NCBI GenBank assembly: GCA_013400975.1
Contig: WBMZ01015705.1
Location: 20,396 to 84,395, forward strand
DNA from: Atrichornis clamosus
Taxonomy: Eukaryota; Chordata; Aves; Passeriformes; Menuridae
Direction of reading: 5' to 3'
Length of the DNA stretch: 64,000 bases
Shown: positions 1 through 30,920 of the stretch, one piece after another
How the letters are laid out: each line of letters begins with the position of its first letter
Numbering within the stretch: position 1 is the first letter of the stretch
Notes under the pieces: generated by a model
Database searches by the model: none
Told to the model about the DNA's origin: nothing
The model's input: only the letters and a program-made list of their open reading frames with translations
Translations under genes and position numbers: made by a program

Positions 1-3000
1 GTGTCCACTGGGGCCTGCTGGAACCAGTAGTGACCAGCCCAGGGCAGACTCTGGCCTCTGCAGCCCTGCTGTCAAAGCCTTGCCACCTGCATCCCATACA
101 CAGACTTATGAAACTGGTACGATTATGGACAAACTGCCTGTGTTAGCAGCTGTTGGGATCTGTATCTGCCAGGTCTCCCAGGGACAGCGATGGAGCTTTG
201 TTTTGTGGTTGACAGCTCTATTTTATGTCTGCTGCTTACCATCTGCATTTACCCAGCCTGATCTTCTGTTTTCTGGGCACAAATGTGTCATTTAGGATAA
301 GGAATGACAGCCATCATTTTGTGAGGACTAGAGCCAGACAAAGTCTTCTAACAAAAAAAGGTTTTCTTTTGGAAAATCCCCCTTCGAAAAATATCAGTGC
401 TTTAACAGAGCCATCCTTTGTCATTCCCATCCCCACTCAGAAAGTATTTCTATAATTATAGAAAATTAAGCTTAAAAGTCATGACCAGGTAAGGATCACT
501 TAGAGCTGTGTAATTTCTGAGGGAAATTTCATCACCTATCTATGTAGTCTTCTTTAGCACTCAACCATCTCCGTCTTTTTAAGAGCTAGTCCAAAGTGAA
601 ACCCGAGGAGCAAGTGCAGGAAGGATATGCTTCTTCAGTACCAACTCTTTCACTTGACTGATTTGCCGTAATTGTGCCATTCTAACTACTCATGGGGATG
701 CAACCCTCGCATGTTTCCATGTTTCAGTCTTAGGTGACAAGAATCCGTAACTCCTTTAAATCTTATTTCAAGTAGAGTGAATTTCTATGATGTCTTACCT
801 ATAAACATTTTGAGTGTTGTGACATCTCATTTCTTGAAATCTCTTTCCTTCCCTCAGTCCTTGAATTTTTTGTGTTTCACAGTCATTCTCATCTATTGCA
901 TCCCCATTGTCAGCCTCATATTCCCTGTTTATGGGGTTCACATCCTAAGGCTCATTTATTCTGTTTCTTTTGTTGCCATGTGTAACAAAACCTTGTCATA
1001 AACTTGTCACAGATTTTGTTACACTTGTGATAAAAAAGTGTTACAAAAGTTACAAAAAATTGTGGAGCCATAGATTTATTCCACTTTCATAAGAGTTTAA
1101 AGGATTTGATGAACATAGTTGCTGTTGTAGACTACCAGCCCAGCTTTACCACACAACATCTCCTTTTTCTTGCCGTATGACTTCACTAGTTTCTTTTCCT
1201 ACTTTTTAGAAAAAATGTCAGGCGGATATGTAATCTGAAATAAAACATCAATCCTTTCTTTTAATGACACTTTTGTACCTAAAAAAAATTTTTTTTTTGC
1301 TTTCTGGTTTAACACCTTACTAAATCAAGTTTACATCAGCTGAATCATATACAAACTGGCAGCTTTTCCAGTTTGCCTCAGGCACACATTGGTTTCTCTG
1401 TAGCCAGTGTGCTTCTCTTTGTGGAAAAGGGGAAGAGAGTAGAAGGAGGGCTTAAAAAAAAAAAAAAAGGAAGTTGTTTTCTTCAAAGAAAAGGATCTAT
1501 TAGCTACTATTTCTTAGCAACAGGGATAGATTTTGGAGTAACAGAGGGAAAGTTTTTAGGAGACTTGACATTTTCAGTCTCTATTATAAACACTGGTTGC
1601 TTTTTAATCTTCTGGAAGCACCTGCTGCTTTGACTGGAAATACTTTCCCAGCATTTTCCTGTGTACCTTAAGGATAGCCTAGGAGGCATTTCTGCTGGTA
1701 TTTGCAACATGCTCAATCAGTTGTGGGGGAAGCACTCAGTCCTCCTCCCACGGGACTGATTATGTCTATGGATCCATATCTTAAATAGTTTTGCTGGAAC
1801 TCAGATGTCTGCTTTCATGTCATGTAGATAAACCCAGAGAGGAGAAGTGCCACTGGAGCTTAAATAATATGAATACGTAGCTTGATCTTGGGTCCCTCTT
1901 ATTAAGGACAACACTGTTTACTTCTGCATCTGTAGGATGCTTTCCTATGTCTAAATTGCTCTTGCACAGGCTTCCTATCTGGCCAGTTTAGACATTAGTA
2001 ACCACTCAGCTGCTGTTTGCTCTTACGGTCTCAGGGAAGAGACAGGGTGAGAATTTTATCTACCCCATAAATCAGTAGCCAGGGCAGCAAGAGAAATAAT
2101 GTGTTGTTCATTTGTGTCAGAAATCAGTTCTTTTACGTTCCCAAGCCATTCTGGCTCTCAAACTCATAGACTGAGAAACTCATTGTACATAACAAAATAA
2201 CTGTCTAATTCAGAAAGGTTTATTGTTTTCTGCAGTGGATTTCTCAGCACGTGTTGAGAAATAAACTGCTCATTTCTGGCACACTGAAGCCGTAGCAGCA
2301 AAACTGCTGAGCGTGAGAGCAGTGCATTGTTTTACATTTCAGGCACAGACATCACATACTTTTACTTACCCAGCAGCAGTGCTTGTCAGAATATTCTGTA
2401 CATCTGTGGACTGAAGACCATAAGTTTGTGCCTGTGAATGTAGATGCTCGGGGACTGGTTTTTTTTACCTTGGTCGAGATAATCAACCCTGGTATCTGAC
2501 TGAAAGGTAAAATTTTAAAACATTCAAAGTTTAAGAGAACTTTACTTGCTGAGGTAGAACTTGGGAGCAAATAGGGGAGCTAGATTTTCAAAGAGATGAG
2601 GTACTCCGAGGCTATTTTACAAGTCCACAAGCAGGTGCCTGTATATGACAAAAATCATATTGTTTATTATGGAGAAAATAATAAATATTTGAAGAATATT
2701 TGTGTGCATTTTTAAGAAGGATCTCCAAAACTTCATTACACCAGAAATTTGCTGTCTATCTGACCTACCAACCTTGAAACAAAATCCAGTACAGCAGACT
2801 CTGTGAGGATATTACTAGCCTCTGGATTTCTTTAGTGCTACTTTGCAGCAGTACAAGATTATCAAATCTAGAATTATTTTTAATATATTAAGTATGCAAA
2901 TAGTAGAAAAGCTTCTTCACTGCAGTTCAAAATATCCTTAATAGCATCATAAAGATAACACTGCAATGCATCCAAGGAAATTCTGAGCTAGAATTTTTTT

Positions 3001-6000
3001 GGGAGTTTTTTAGGGAATTTTCAAATATCCTTTTAAAGTTTTTTTTGTGACTGAAAAGTCAGTGAAGTATTTATGTGGATGCTGGAGAGTTTGTTTTCAA
3101 ACCCAAATATAGAAACAATGTCCTGAAATGACATGAAATAGGAAGTAGTGCCTACCTCTTCCAGGAAGAACATTTATGTAAGATTGCTATTCTAGGCACA
3201 AAATTTGGAGGGAAAAAATGTAGTGGAATAGAAGTAAAATAGCTCTAAAATGAACTGAAGAGAAACTGGAAATAGAGACCTTTATGGCTCAACACCAGGT
3301 AACTTCATTAACACTATTTTGCATTCTTTGTTGGATGATGGTTCTTGAGCAAATTTCTGGGCTTTATAAAATTTTTTCCTCGTAGGGGATATTGATCATA
3401 GATAAAAATCTTAATATTGATAACACTTTTATTAATATTGTAATATTATTTATAGTAATAATATATCATTAAATGTTTATAATATTGTAAATATTATCTA
3501 TATGAGTGCACACATGTGTGGACCAGTTGAAAAATAAATTATAACTTTGTTAAGAGTGAGAACAACCGAAAAGTTAGTTTTCTCTGCAGTTTCACATAGG
3601 AAATAGCTCTGGTATGTGGTAAGTGTTGGCACATCTTGATTTATCATCAGTAATGGCCACTTCAGTTATAGGAACATGTGATATTGCATATGTGTTAAAA
3701 AACAGAAGTTCTGAAGTTGGAGAGGGCTAAAGGCTATTTAGAAATACTGTTAAACTTAAAAATAAAACACTGGGGAAATTGTGAGTGAAGGCATTGCAAA
3801 TTATCTGTTTAGTCTAAATAAACTTTTTACATCTCCTCATAACTGTGTGTAGTTCACATAAAATATGAGCAGTTGTGTAAAAGGAAAGTAGAAAACTATT
3901 TTGGTATAATACGAATGTCCTCAGTGTGTAATGAGAATATTAAAGAGGACAAAACTAGTTTAGACTATTAGAATGACTCACAGTTACACTCATCATGGCA
4001 TCCCATGGCAACTAGAAACTAAACTGTCTCTTTTATGTCACAATAGTTAACACTAGTAACAGCATTTCTAAATAATAAGGTTCGAAGTGCAGTTGTCTGT
4101 AAGAGTTTTCTTGTCCCTTGTCAGACCAAAAATTTATGCTTCTGGTATGTGTAGCAGTCTGTATGTGCACTAATATTACTGCCTTCTAGGAATTTATTAC
4201 TTACTGAGCTAGGTCATTTATCTGACCTTGTAGAGAATTCTTTTAAGAATTCTATCGGTATTAAGTTTGTCTCCATAAAAGGGACTGGGCATTGTTGACA
4301 TCAAAAAAGATCAAAAACCTACTAAACATTACCTTAATTCAGGGATATTAATTAATGATGAAGTTGCTCTTCAAAATGCCAAGCAGTTGCTAGGCTTAGA
4401 TGACCCAAAACATTTGCTGAGATAAATGGTAACATACAGACAGTGAGCCATGGTTCTGGAGGTGCTGTCTTCCTCTCTACAGCAGCTTGAATGACTCTTT
4501 TGGAGAGCCCTTTACCGATCTTCAGTTAGGTACGTGTTGGGTGCAGACCAGTGCAGCAGGGCTGCTACTTCTCAAGGCAGGCTCTACATCATGTGCTTCA
4601 GCAGCAGAGTGGGTCCGAGGTGCAAAAAAAAGCTGTGATCCCTGACTGAGATAGCTGTACCAATAAGATCCCCTATTGTAGGAGCAGTTTTACAGCAAAG
4701 ATGTTTTTTAGGAGTCTGGTGGAGCATGGTGTGTTTTGCTGGCAGGGTGAAGTCAGCTAAATAGACTAATGTGATGCAGTCCTTCTCAATAAAAGTATTT
4801 TAACTGTGCAGCAACCTCACCAGGAGACAAAGTTTTATGTTCCATTGTATATAGGATTAGTGTGAAGCTGAGCTATAGCCTAAATTCTGCAGTGAGCTGA
4901 CATTTCTGAAACAGCTTTGAATGTGCTACTGAACAGGCAAAAAGAAATTATGCAAATGAAGACAGCAGTCAATCCATTTTGTCCTTATATAATTCCTTTG
5001 CCGATGACACCAAGTTCAATCCTTACTGCCCTCAAACTTGGAACATGTGCACTGTGCGGCAGATCTTTGAAGTGATAATGAGTATCTGTGTTGTTAATAG
5101 CATTACCAGAGAGATGGTCATAAGGGCAGACAAGCAGGGAATGGCTGGATCTTGACCAGCAGCGTGGAATGTCAGTATCTCTGGCATCAACAAAGCCATT
5201 ATCGCCGAGAAGGCAAAGCAATGCCGAGAATAAAATTTAGCATGCCTTTGGATTCAGGAGCAAGAATAATTTCACACCATTCCTAAAACAAGCATTTTGC
5301 TTGTTTATTTTCTCCATAATTCTTCTCCACAGAATGCTGTGACTTCTGTTTTTTTCTACACAGTCAATGAGGCATGTTGTAACAGCAATTTATTTCTTTG
5401 ACCCCCAGGGATATTTTCTTTAGAAAGAGAGGGATCATTTGGGTTTTCAGAGGGAAGCAGAAAAAAACAGGAAAAAAAATCAATTTTCTTGCTTCCAAAT
5501 AAAAATACCAAAGGAGGAAATTGGTACCTATTTACACTGTCTGTAATGATACTCCAAATTTTTATCGGTTGCTGTCTGGGTTGCAGTCCCAAAAACATTA
5601 AAAATATTCAAACTAAAATTACATGAAATATAAAATCAGTACCTGGACATACTTAGTATTACATCATTGAAACAATTTGAGTTTCTACATTCCGTCTTCT
5701 GCTGCTTTAAAAATGTATGTCATAACAATTCTAGATACCTTTGCACTCCTCTAATATATCTATGTGTTCAAATTTGTTCTCAATGAAGTTATTCATGTTT
5801 CTGATTAATCTCAGTGGATGAAAGGACAATATTTTTTATTTAGTGGTGTTTATTATCTTTAGGTTTTTCTTCTGTATAGTTGTAATTCTCAGCAACAGCA
5901 TGAAATGGAAGAGCAGTTGATATTTCACTGCTGGCTTCCTTCCTTGCCAAAATGAGTTGGTTTTAAATATAGCTTTTTAAAATTAAAAAACTTTTTTTTT

Positions 6001-8631
6001 AGTAGTTTTTATTGAAGAACAGTAAATATCATTAAAGCAGCAAGTGTATTTGGAATTTTGAATTATTTTTCTCAACATTCAGAAAATTGTTACTTTTTGT
6101 AGAAGGAAAGTTCCATATATGAAGGGAGCTCCCAAACCTAATGTGAAGGTACTGAGTAATACAGACAGCACCATCAAGAAGATGTGAAAACTTTCATTCC
6201 CATTCGAAAAGGTTTCAGTTTACAACCTTTTAGTTTGAACAGCATTTTTCTTTGATTCTATTTTTTACAACAACTGTTGACATCAAACTGGATGCTGTTA
6301 CCCAGCTGCAGTTCTGTGGGCTTAGCCTAACCTAGACAGCTATTATCACAGTACAAAACCAAAATGAATGTGAAATATGGCTTGGGGCAATCCATGTCAC
6401 CCAGTAAGAGATCTAGTTGCCAAAACGAGAACTTAGGCTGTTGCTTCAATGCACTTGATACTTCTGCTCTTCAGACATGTCTGGGAAGGTGGTTGTACCT
6501 GCTGGTTTTGCATTTTGTAGGGATCCAGGCTGTGCTGGAGTTGACTGGCTACAGTTTAAAACCCACCTGTTCCATAACCCCAAGAGAACAGGATTCCCTC
6601 TGGACCCTGATTAATCACAAGTGTTAGAATGGAGGTGTGTTTAAGGCAGGCAGCGATAGAGCTGTCTGACAGAAATTGCCATGACTGTGAACTGCAGATG
6701 TCTCCAGAGTTATGTAGCCGTTGGGCGAGGGGAAGAAAAAGCTCAGAAACGCAACTACAACCTTATGGACCTGAACACTGCCTAAATCCCGCACTGACGA
6801 GAGATAGAGCTGTTTGGGTCTTTAGAAATCAGGACCCTCCCCTCCCATGGGTGTCTGTGCTCCCAAGAAATGTTTACAATGCCTCTTGTGATAGTAACAG
6901 CTCTTGGAAATGAGAATCAGTTTCAGTAGAACAGATTGTATTGGAGTCATCATTTCCTCATATGAAACATGCAGGATATTTGTTAGTGAGAAACAGTCCA
7001 TTACATTTTTATAGTCTTACTTGTGCTTTATTCTGAATAGAAGTCTGACTGCATGGAAATGCCATTTGTTAATGTTTTAAAAACAATGCCCTCTATTCTG
7101 AAAAAGTTTTTCTAAGCTTTCTTTGCTTAGAGCAAGTCAGAAGCAGGTAAAGTAAAAGTCACTCTTCATTTTAGCAGAACCTGTTGCTCTTCACTGACAG
7201 TCAGCACAGGAAATCAGCATGCTGAGAAAACACCTGCATGTCATGAAGAAACCACAGTGTGTTTCAATTTAGTCTAGACACTTAGGCATGTTGCTTTGGT
7301 TTCACAAAAAACAAAAACTGACCCTACTTCCCTTTTCCTTTAGCCAGTGTCCTGTTCACATCTTAGGCAACAAAAATCACTCTACCTGAAAGAAATAGGT
7401 GCATGAGTAGTTCAGACAAAACACAGTTTCTCTTAAGCCTTGAGTGAGTCAGCTGAGGAGCAGAATTTAATACTTGCCTCTATGACCTTCTGAGATATGA
7501 TAGCAAGTACCAGTGTTGCACCAGCAAAGCTTCTTAACTCATAAGTAAGCATATACTGCTATATTTCTTTTCAGGACTGTTCAAAAATGCAAAGGAGAGT
7601 GAGTAGATTTCTTTGCATGTTGGAACAAGAAATGTTCTGGTGTTGTAGAATCTACATTTTTCATTTTAAAAAAGAAAAAAAAAAAGCCAGCCATTTTAAT
7701 CTAACTCTGTTGCTGTCTCACTGTCGGCAATAGGTGAACGTGGGAACTCAACTGAAAGATAAAGCCTGCTTTCTAAACTCAGAGACACTGTACCAACTAT
7801 GATGGACCTAGCACAAAATTCCTATCTACTCTGGGTCCAGTCACCAGAATATGCTGGTCTCAGTGTCAGCTAGCCCTGAGTACACATTAAACAACCCTGT
7901 TATGCTTTATAGGCATCTGAGATGGCACTTGCAGGTCTCCTGGAACACCATCCTGGCTACCTGTGAATTTTAGACAAAGTTTTTATATTACATTTGATGA
8001 TCTCTCCATGGTGAAGTTTAGATGAGATAAGTACACCTCAATACAATGTGACATTTCATATGAATTTTATGTGAAATCTGCAACAAAGTATTAATATCTT
8101 TACTGAAATTATAGGAATTAGTGAACTAGTTACAGAAATGTATTATTTTCTTTAAATTCCCAGCCATACAACAGGTTATTTCAGCACACAAAAATTTTCC
8201 TTTTATTTGATTTTCACATTATATTCTATTAGTATTTTATCTTCTGCTCTTACTGTCATCTCTTTATTTCAAAATAAATGATACAAGAGAGGTAAACCAG
8301 CACTGCAAAAGCTTTCAAACACATACCTGCTTAGATAGTGCTTTATGCACTGCACGATGTTCTATAGCTGCCTAACAGAGTGCCTTACATCATTGATTTT
8401 TCTGTTTTCATCTCTTGCCTTTTTGGTGGAAAAAAAAGAGAAACTTCAGGGAATTTATCTGAAAATGAAGTACACTAATAAATAAATAAAAGTCTTAACA
8501 AAATATCTTCAGAAGCTGCAGTGCTGATTTTGTTTCGTTTTTAATTCAAAAGCTTTAAGGAAAGAGTGATTTAAAAGAGAATGCACATTCCTAGTAAAGT
8601 GTAACCCTGAAAATCTTTCTTATTCCTACAG
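1..8631 (+). other. SYK: SYK intron (3' part), no exon seen
   Basis: This is the intron upstream of the first visible SYK exon. I looked for the exon encoding the start of the C-SH2 domain (WFHGKI-type motif) and for N-SH2 exons and found none. The stretch is AT-rich with homopolymer runs (A-run near 1454-1468) and an AT-only low-complexity patch near 3400-3530. The short open frames in it have no splice support or recognisable content. Confidence 0.8.
3405..3500. repeat. AT-rich low-complexity tract
   Basis: Nearly pure A/T with repeated TAATATT and ATTATT words (for example TAATATTGTAATATTATT). It looks like simple low-complexity intronic DNA, with no fixed repeat unit. Confidence 0.6.
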
Positions 8632-27830
<19,199 letters not shown>

Positions 27831-28562
27831 CAGCATGAAGAACAGCAGCTTCCTCGTCTACAGCCAGCACCCTCTGAGAAGCACTTCAGTTTCCAAAACC
27901 AAGCAACCTTGATTTTTGTATTTCTCTTTTTGCCCTGCAAAGCTCCGAGCTGAGCCCTGTGTCTGTAAGGTTGCCTTTTCTTGCCTTCTGCACAAAATGT
28001 AGCCCAAAAGAGAGTGCTGAAATTGTAATGGTCTCAATGAGAGCAGCAAGGATTTCAGAGCAGATGCTTATAGTTTTGCTACATTCCATTTTGTTTTATT
28101 TACAGCTTTATTTGTGTTACATTTTGCAGTCCTGTAAAACCTATTTAATGGCTTTGAGCCCTCTTCCTCTCCTGTATTGGAATGCGGATTGGGATTTAGA
28201 TTCTTCTCATTAATATTCTTAGCCCTTAAATGCATTGACTTGTTCCAGCCTTCCCTCACCTTGAGGAAGAATAGCATAAACATTTCTCACAATGAAGGAA
28301 ATCACTGTGCAAGTGTGTCAGTCACTTTGACTGATTGTGTGCTTGATTTTGTCACCAAGTCCCTTTAAAATTAATCATATTTTTCTTAGTAGCAAAGTAG
28401 GCAGAGGGGAACTGGGAGTACTGACTTTATGACATCATCACTTCCTTTAACTATGACAAGCTTCTTTTGTTTCTCATCTCATGTGTGAAGCCCAGCTGTT
28501 CCTCAGGGAATTGCTTTTTTTCCAGTGAAAACTGGTAGCTCAGGGGCTTGCTCTTGTCTTAG

Positions 28563-28568
28563 AATAAA
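28563..28568 (+). promoter_or_regulatory. SYK: Possible proximal poly(A) signal
   Basis: AATAAA about 735 bp after the SYK stop, followed by A-rich then mixed sequence without a clear GT-rich element. If used, it would give a short 3' UTR. Confidence 0.3.
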
Positions 28569-29619
28569 AAATGCCAGCACCTAAGACAATGATTCCAGAT
28601 TTTAGCATATACTCCAACTCTGCATTCCTGAAAATACACCTGTGATACAGCAGAACTTATCTTTCTCTGTTCTGTTTCATCCTTCTCCAGACATGTCTTT
28701 TCCATGTAGCTGTTTGGGTATGCCAAAGCTCCTTGTGTTGTGTTTTGAGCAGCAATCATTTCTGTCTTTTGTTCCAATCTTTCTTAAAAAGCAGCTGTGA
28801 GATTTTCACCACACCTTATCACCTCTAAAGTTAAATTTCATCTTTAGTAAAAATATTTTATAGTGGGCATATGGATGTCAAGATTATATTTGTCTGCTCC
28901 AAAATCTTAGTATTTGTCCTGTTATCAGTCCCTGTGGGCATGTGAGAAAAAGGCAGTTGTCTTATCACTGTTCTGTAATGCAGGGTGCATCTCCATTAAA
29001 TTGGAAGCATAGTAGTAGTAATAACAAATAATGTAATCAATTTCTGATTCTGTTTTTATCCTTATAGTTTGCTTGTCCAATCTCATTTTAAATACTATCA
29101 ATATCAACATTTCTATCACTTATTAATCACAAGCAGCTACTTTATTTTCATTTGCATATATCTCAGGAGTCTGCATACATTGCATCTGCTAGATATAGAG
29201 ATTTTAGAAGAATATAAAGAACAATATTTAGAGATAGATATATTTATTGTATATGGATGGTTAGAGTATATGTGTTTAATTTTTGTGTGAACAGGGTATT
29301 CCTAGAGATGCAGTGGTATTTTTTTCTGTAGCAAAGAAATTCTGTGAGCAATTAAAGTCAGAAAGTATGAAATCATTTTCAAAACAGACAGGTCTATAAA
29401 TAACTATAGAAACTACTCTATTTTTTTTTCATTTTACTAAGTTTATGATCTATTTGTTAAATAATATGTGGTGACTTTTGGTAGTTTAGTCTTGGCTGTC
29501 CAGTGCAAGACACTTCAGAAACCACATGCTACTGAAAGATATTGAGTGCACTAGACCATGTTTCAAATGTGACCAAATGTGACTTATCTTGAAGATGATT
29601 TATTTTCTGTTTTGTTTTT

Positions 29620-29625
29620 AATAAA
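29620..29625 (+). promoter_or_regulatory. SYK: Probable distal poly(A) signal
   Basis: AATAAA preceded by a T-rich stretch and followed by CAGCTTGTGTAAAAAGG about 16-32 bp downstream. This is the usual arrangement of hexamer, cleavage region and GT-rich element. Confidence 0.55.
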
Positions 29626-30611
29626 CATTTTTCTACAAGACCAGCTTGTGTAAAAAGGTAGCCATAGTTATATGTAGGTGTTTTGTCACTTTAGTCATGT
29701 TACAGAGAATTTGTTATCTCTACATGTGCAATTAGTACATTTATGGGGATATTAGTTACAAACAAATTGCACAAATCTCTATGAACCAGAGAGTGACAGT
29801 ACTCAATTTCCCAGAAGGAGATATATATCTCACAATATCTCTCAGTCTCTTTAAAAGTGATGTCTGATACAACAAAACTGGAGGATTATTTCTTCTCCTC
29901 TCTTCTGAGTGAATGTCAACATAACTTTCTGGAGTTACTTGATTACTTTAAACTTCACTATTACATAATAAAAGTTTACAATAAGAATTTAAGGTATTGT
30001 GAAACAAATGGATTGGGTTTTAAAATTTTAATAAAAGACACTTTTACAAAATGAACTGTCTTAACAAGAATCCTTTCACTATTACATGCTTTCTAAAAAA
30101 TCCTGATTCTGTGCAGAGTGTGTATATGTACTGAGTTACTCTGACTATTGAGGAAGACTGAGATTTTTCTATTGACAGCAAAAGGTACCTGACAGGACTG
30201 ATAAGCCTACTGAAGCCTGGGCTGCTTTTGGAGCTGTTCAGGAATAGAAGGAAACTCACAAAATATGCAGGTTGTTATTACACCTAAGTCTTTTCAAAGT
30301 GCTTCACAACAATACTGTGCTGGATCTGGAAGGTTAGAGGAGTCAGGAGTCAGTGCAGTGTAACAGCTCGCCAAGAATCTCTACCTTACAGATGTCAGCT
30401 ATGCAGGACTACAGTCACATTATATGACTTGGGGCTTCCCTCATAGATGCAGACATTTATTCTAGGTTTTCTGAAATAAAAACAGCGGTATCTTAGTCTT
30501 TCATTTAGCTTATGCTGCATGCTCAAGCTAAGGCTGGATGTCTCAGAATGTGAATTTGAATAATGGACAATAAAGGTGGAAAGGTAGACAACTCTTCAAC
30601 CAGGTACTTAC

Positions 30612-30920
30612 TTTGGAGGGCATCAGTGACTGACTGACACTGTTCTGCTGTGATTGTTTTCCTGCATAGCAAATCTGGCCTAATTGTCACACCTTCCCAT
30701 TTGTGGGACTGCACCATCAACTGATATGAAGGGGCTTTTGTCTTCTGGCTGCCTGGATTTGGTTGCCTGCTTTTAGATTGAGTTGTCTCAGAAATGCCAC
30801 TTGGTGGTGTAAGCCCACAAGTAATTGTCATGACAGTTAAGGGGTAGAAAACTGCAGCATGTAGGTGGGAGGCTGGTGGAGAAGAAGGACCAGGTGATAA
30901 CATGCTACATGGGCTTTTCA
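30612..30920 (-). CDS. Candidate exon of an unrecognised minus-strand gene
   Basis: On the minus strand a pyrimidine-rich acceptor (ctgtttttcctcag) is followed by 309 bp open in one frame and a consensus donor (CAAA|gtaagt). The frame enters two bases into a codon and leaves after one, so both introns would be phase 1 and the exon symmetric. The encoded segment is rich in Ser, Pro, Thr and Gln (for example PSSPPASHLHAAV and SETTQSKSRQPNPGSQKTKA) and ends ITAEQCQSVTDALQ. I do not recognise it. No neighbouring exon could be linked, and an open frame of this length can occur by chance, so it may be spurious. Confidence 0.25.

Larger units (their letters stand above)
27831..29645 (+). other. SYK: SYK 3' untranslated region (probable extent)
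   Basis: About 1.8 kb after the stop codon with no further coding. Two AATAAA words lie in it, at 28563-28568 and 29620-29625. The second is followed within about 25 bp by a GT-rich CTTGTGT element and is the better end. ATTTA-like words occur near 29,240. The exact end needs transcript data. Confidence 0.65.

Noticed and set aside
1..8631. N-SH2, interdomain A and first C-SH2 exons of SYK
   Set aside because: Looked for the coding motifs by eye and found none; they must lie upstream of the window.
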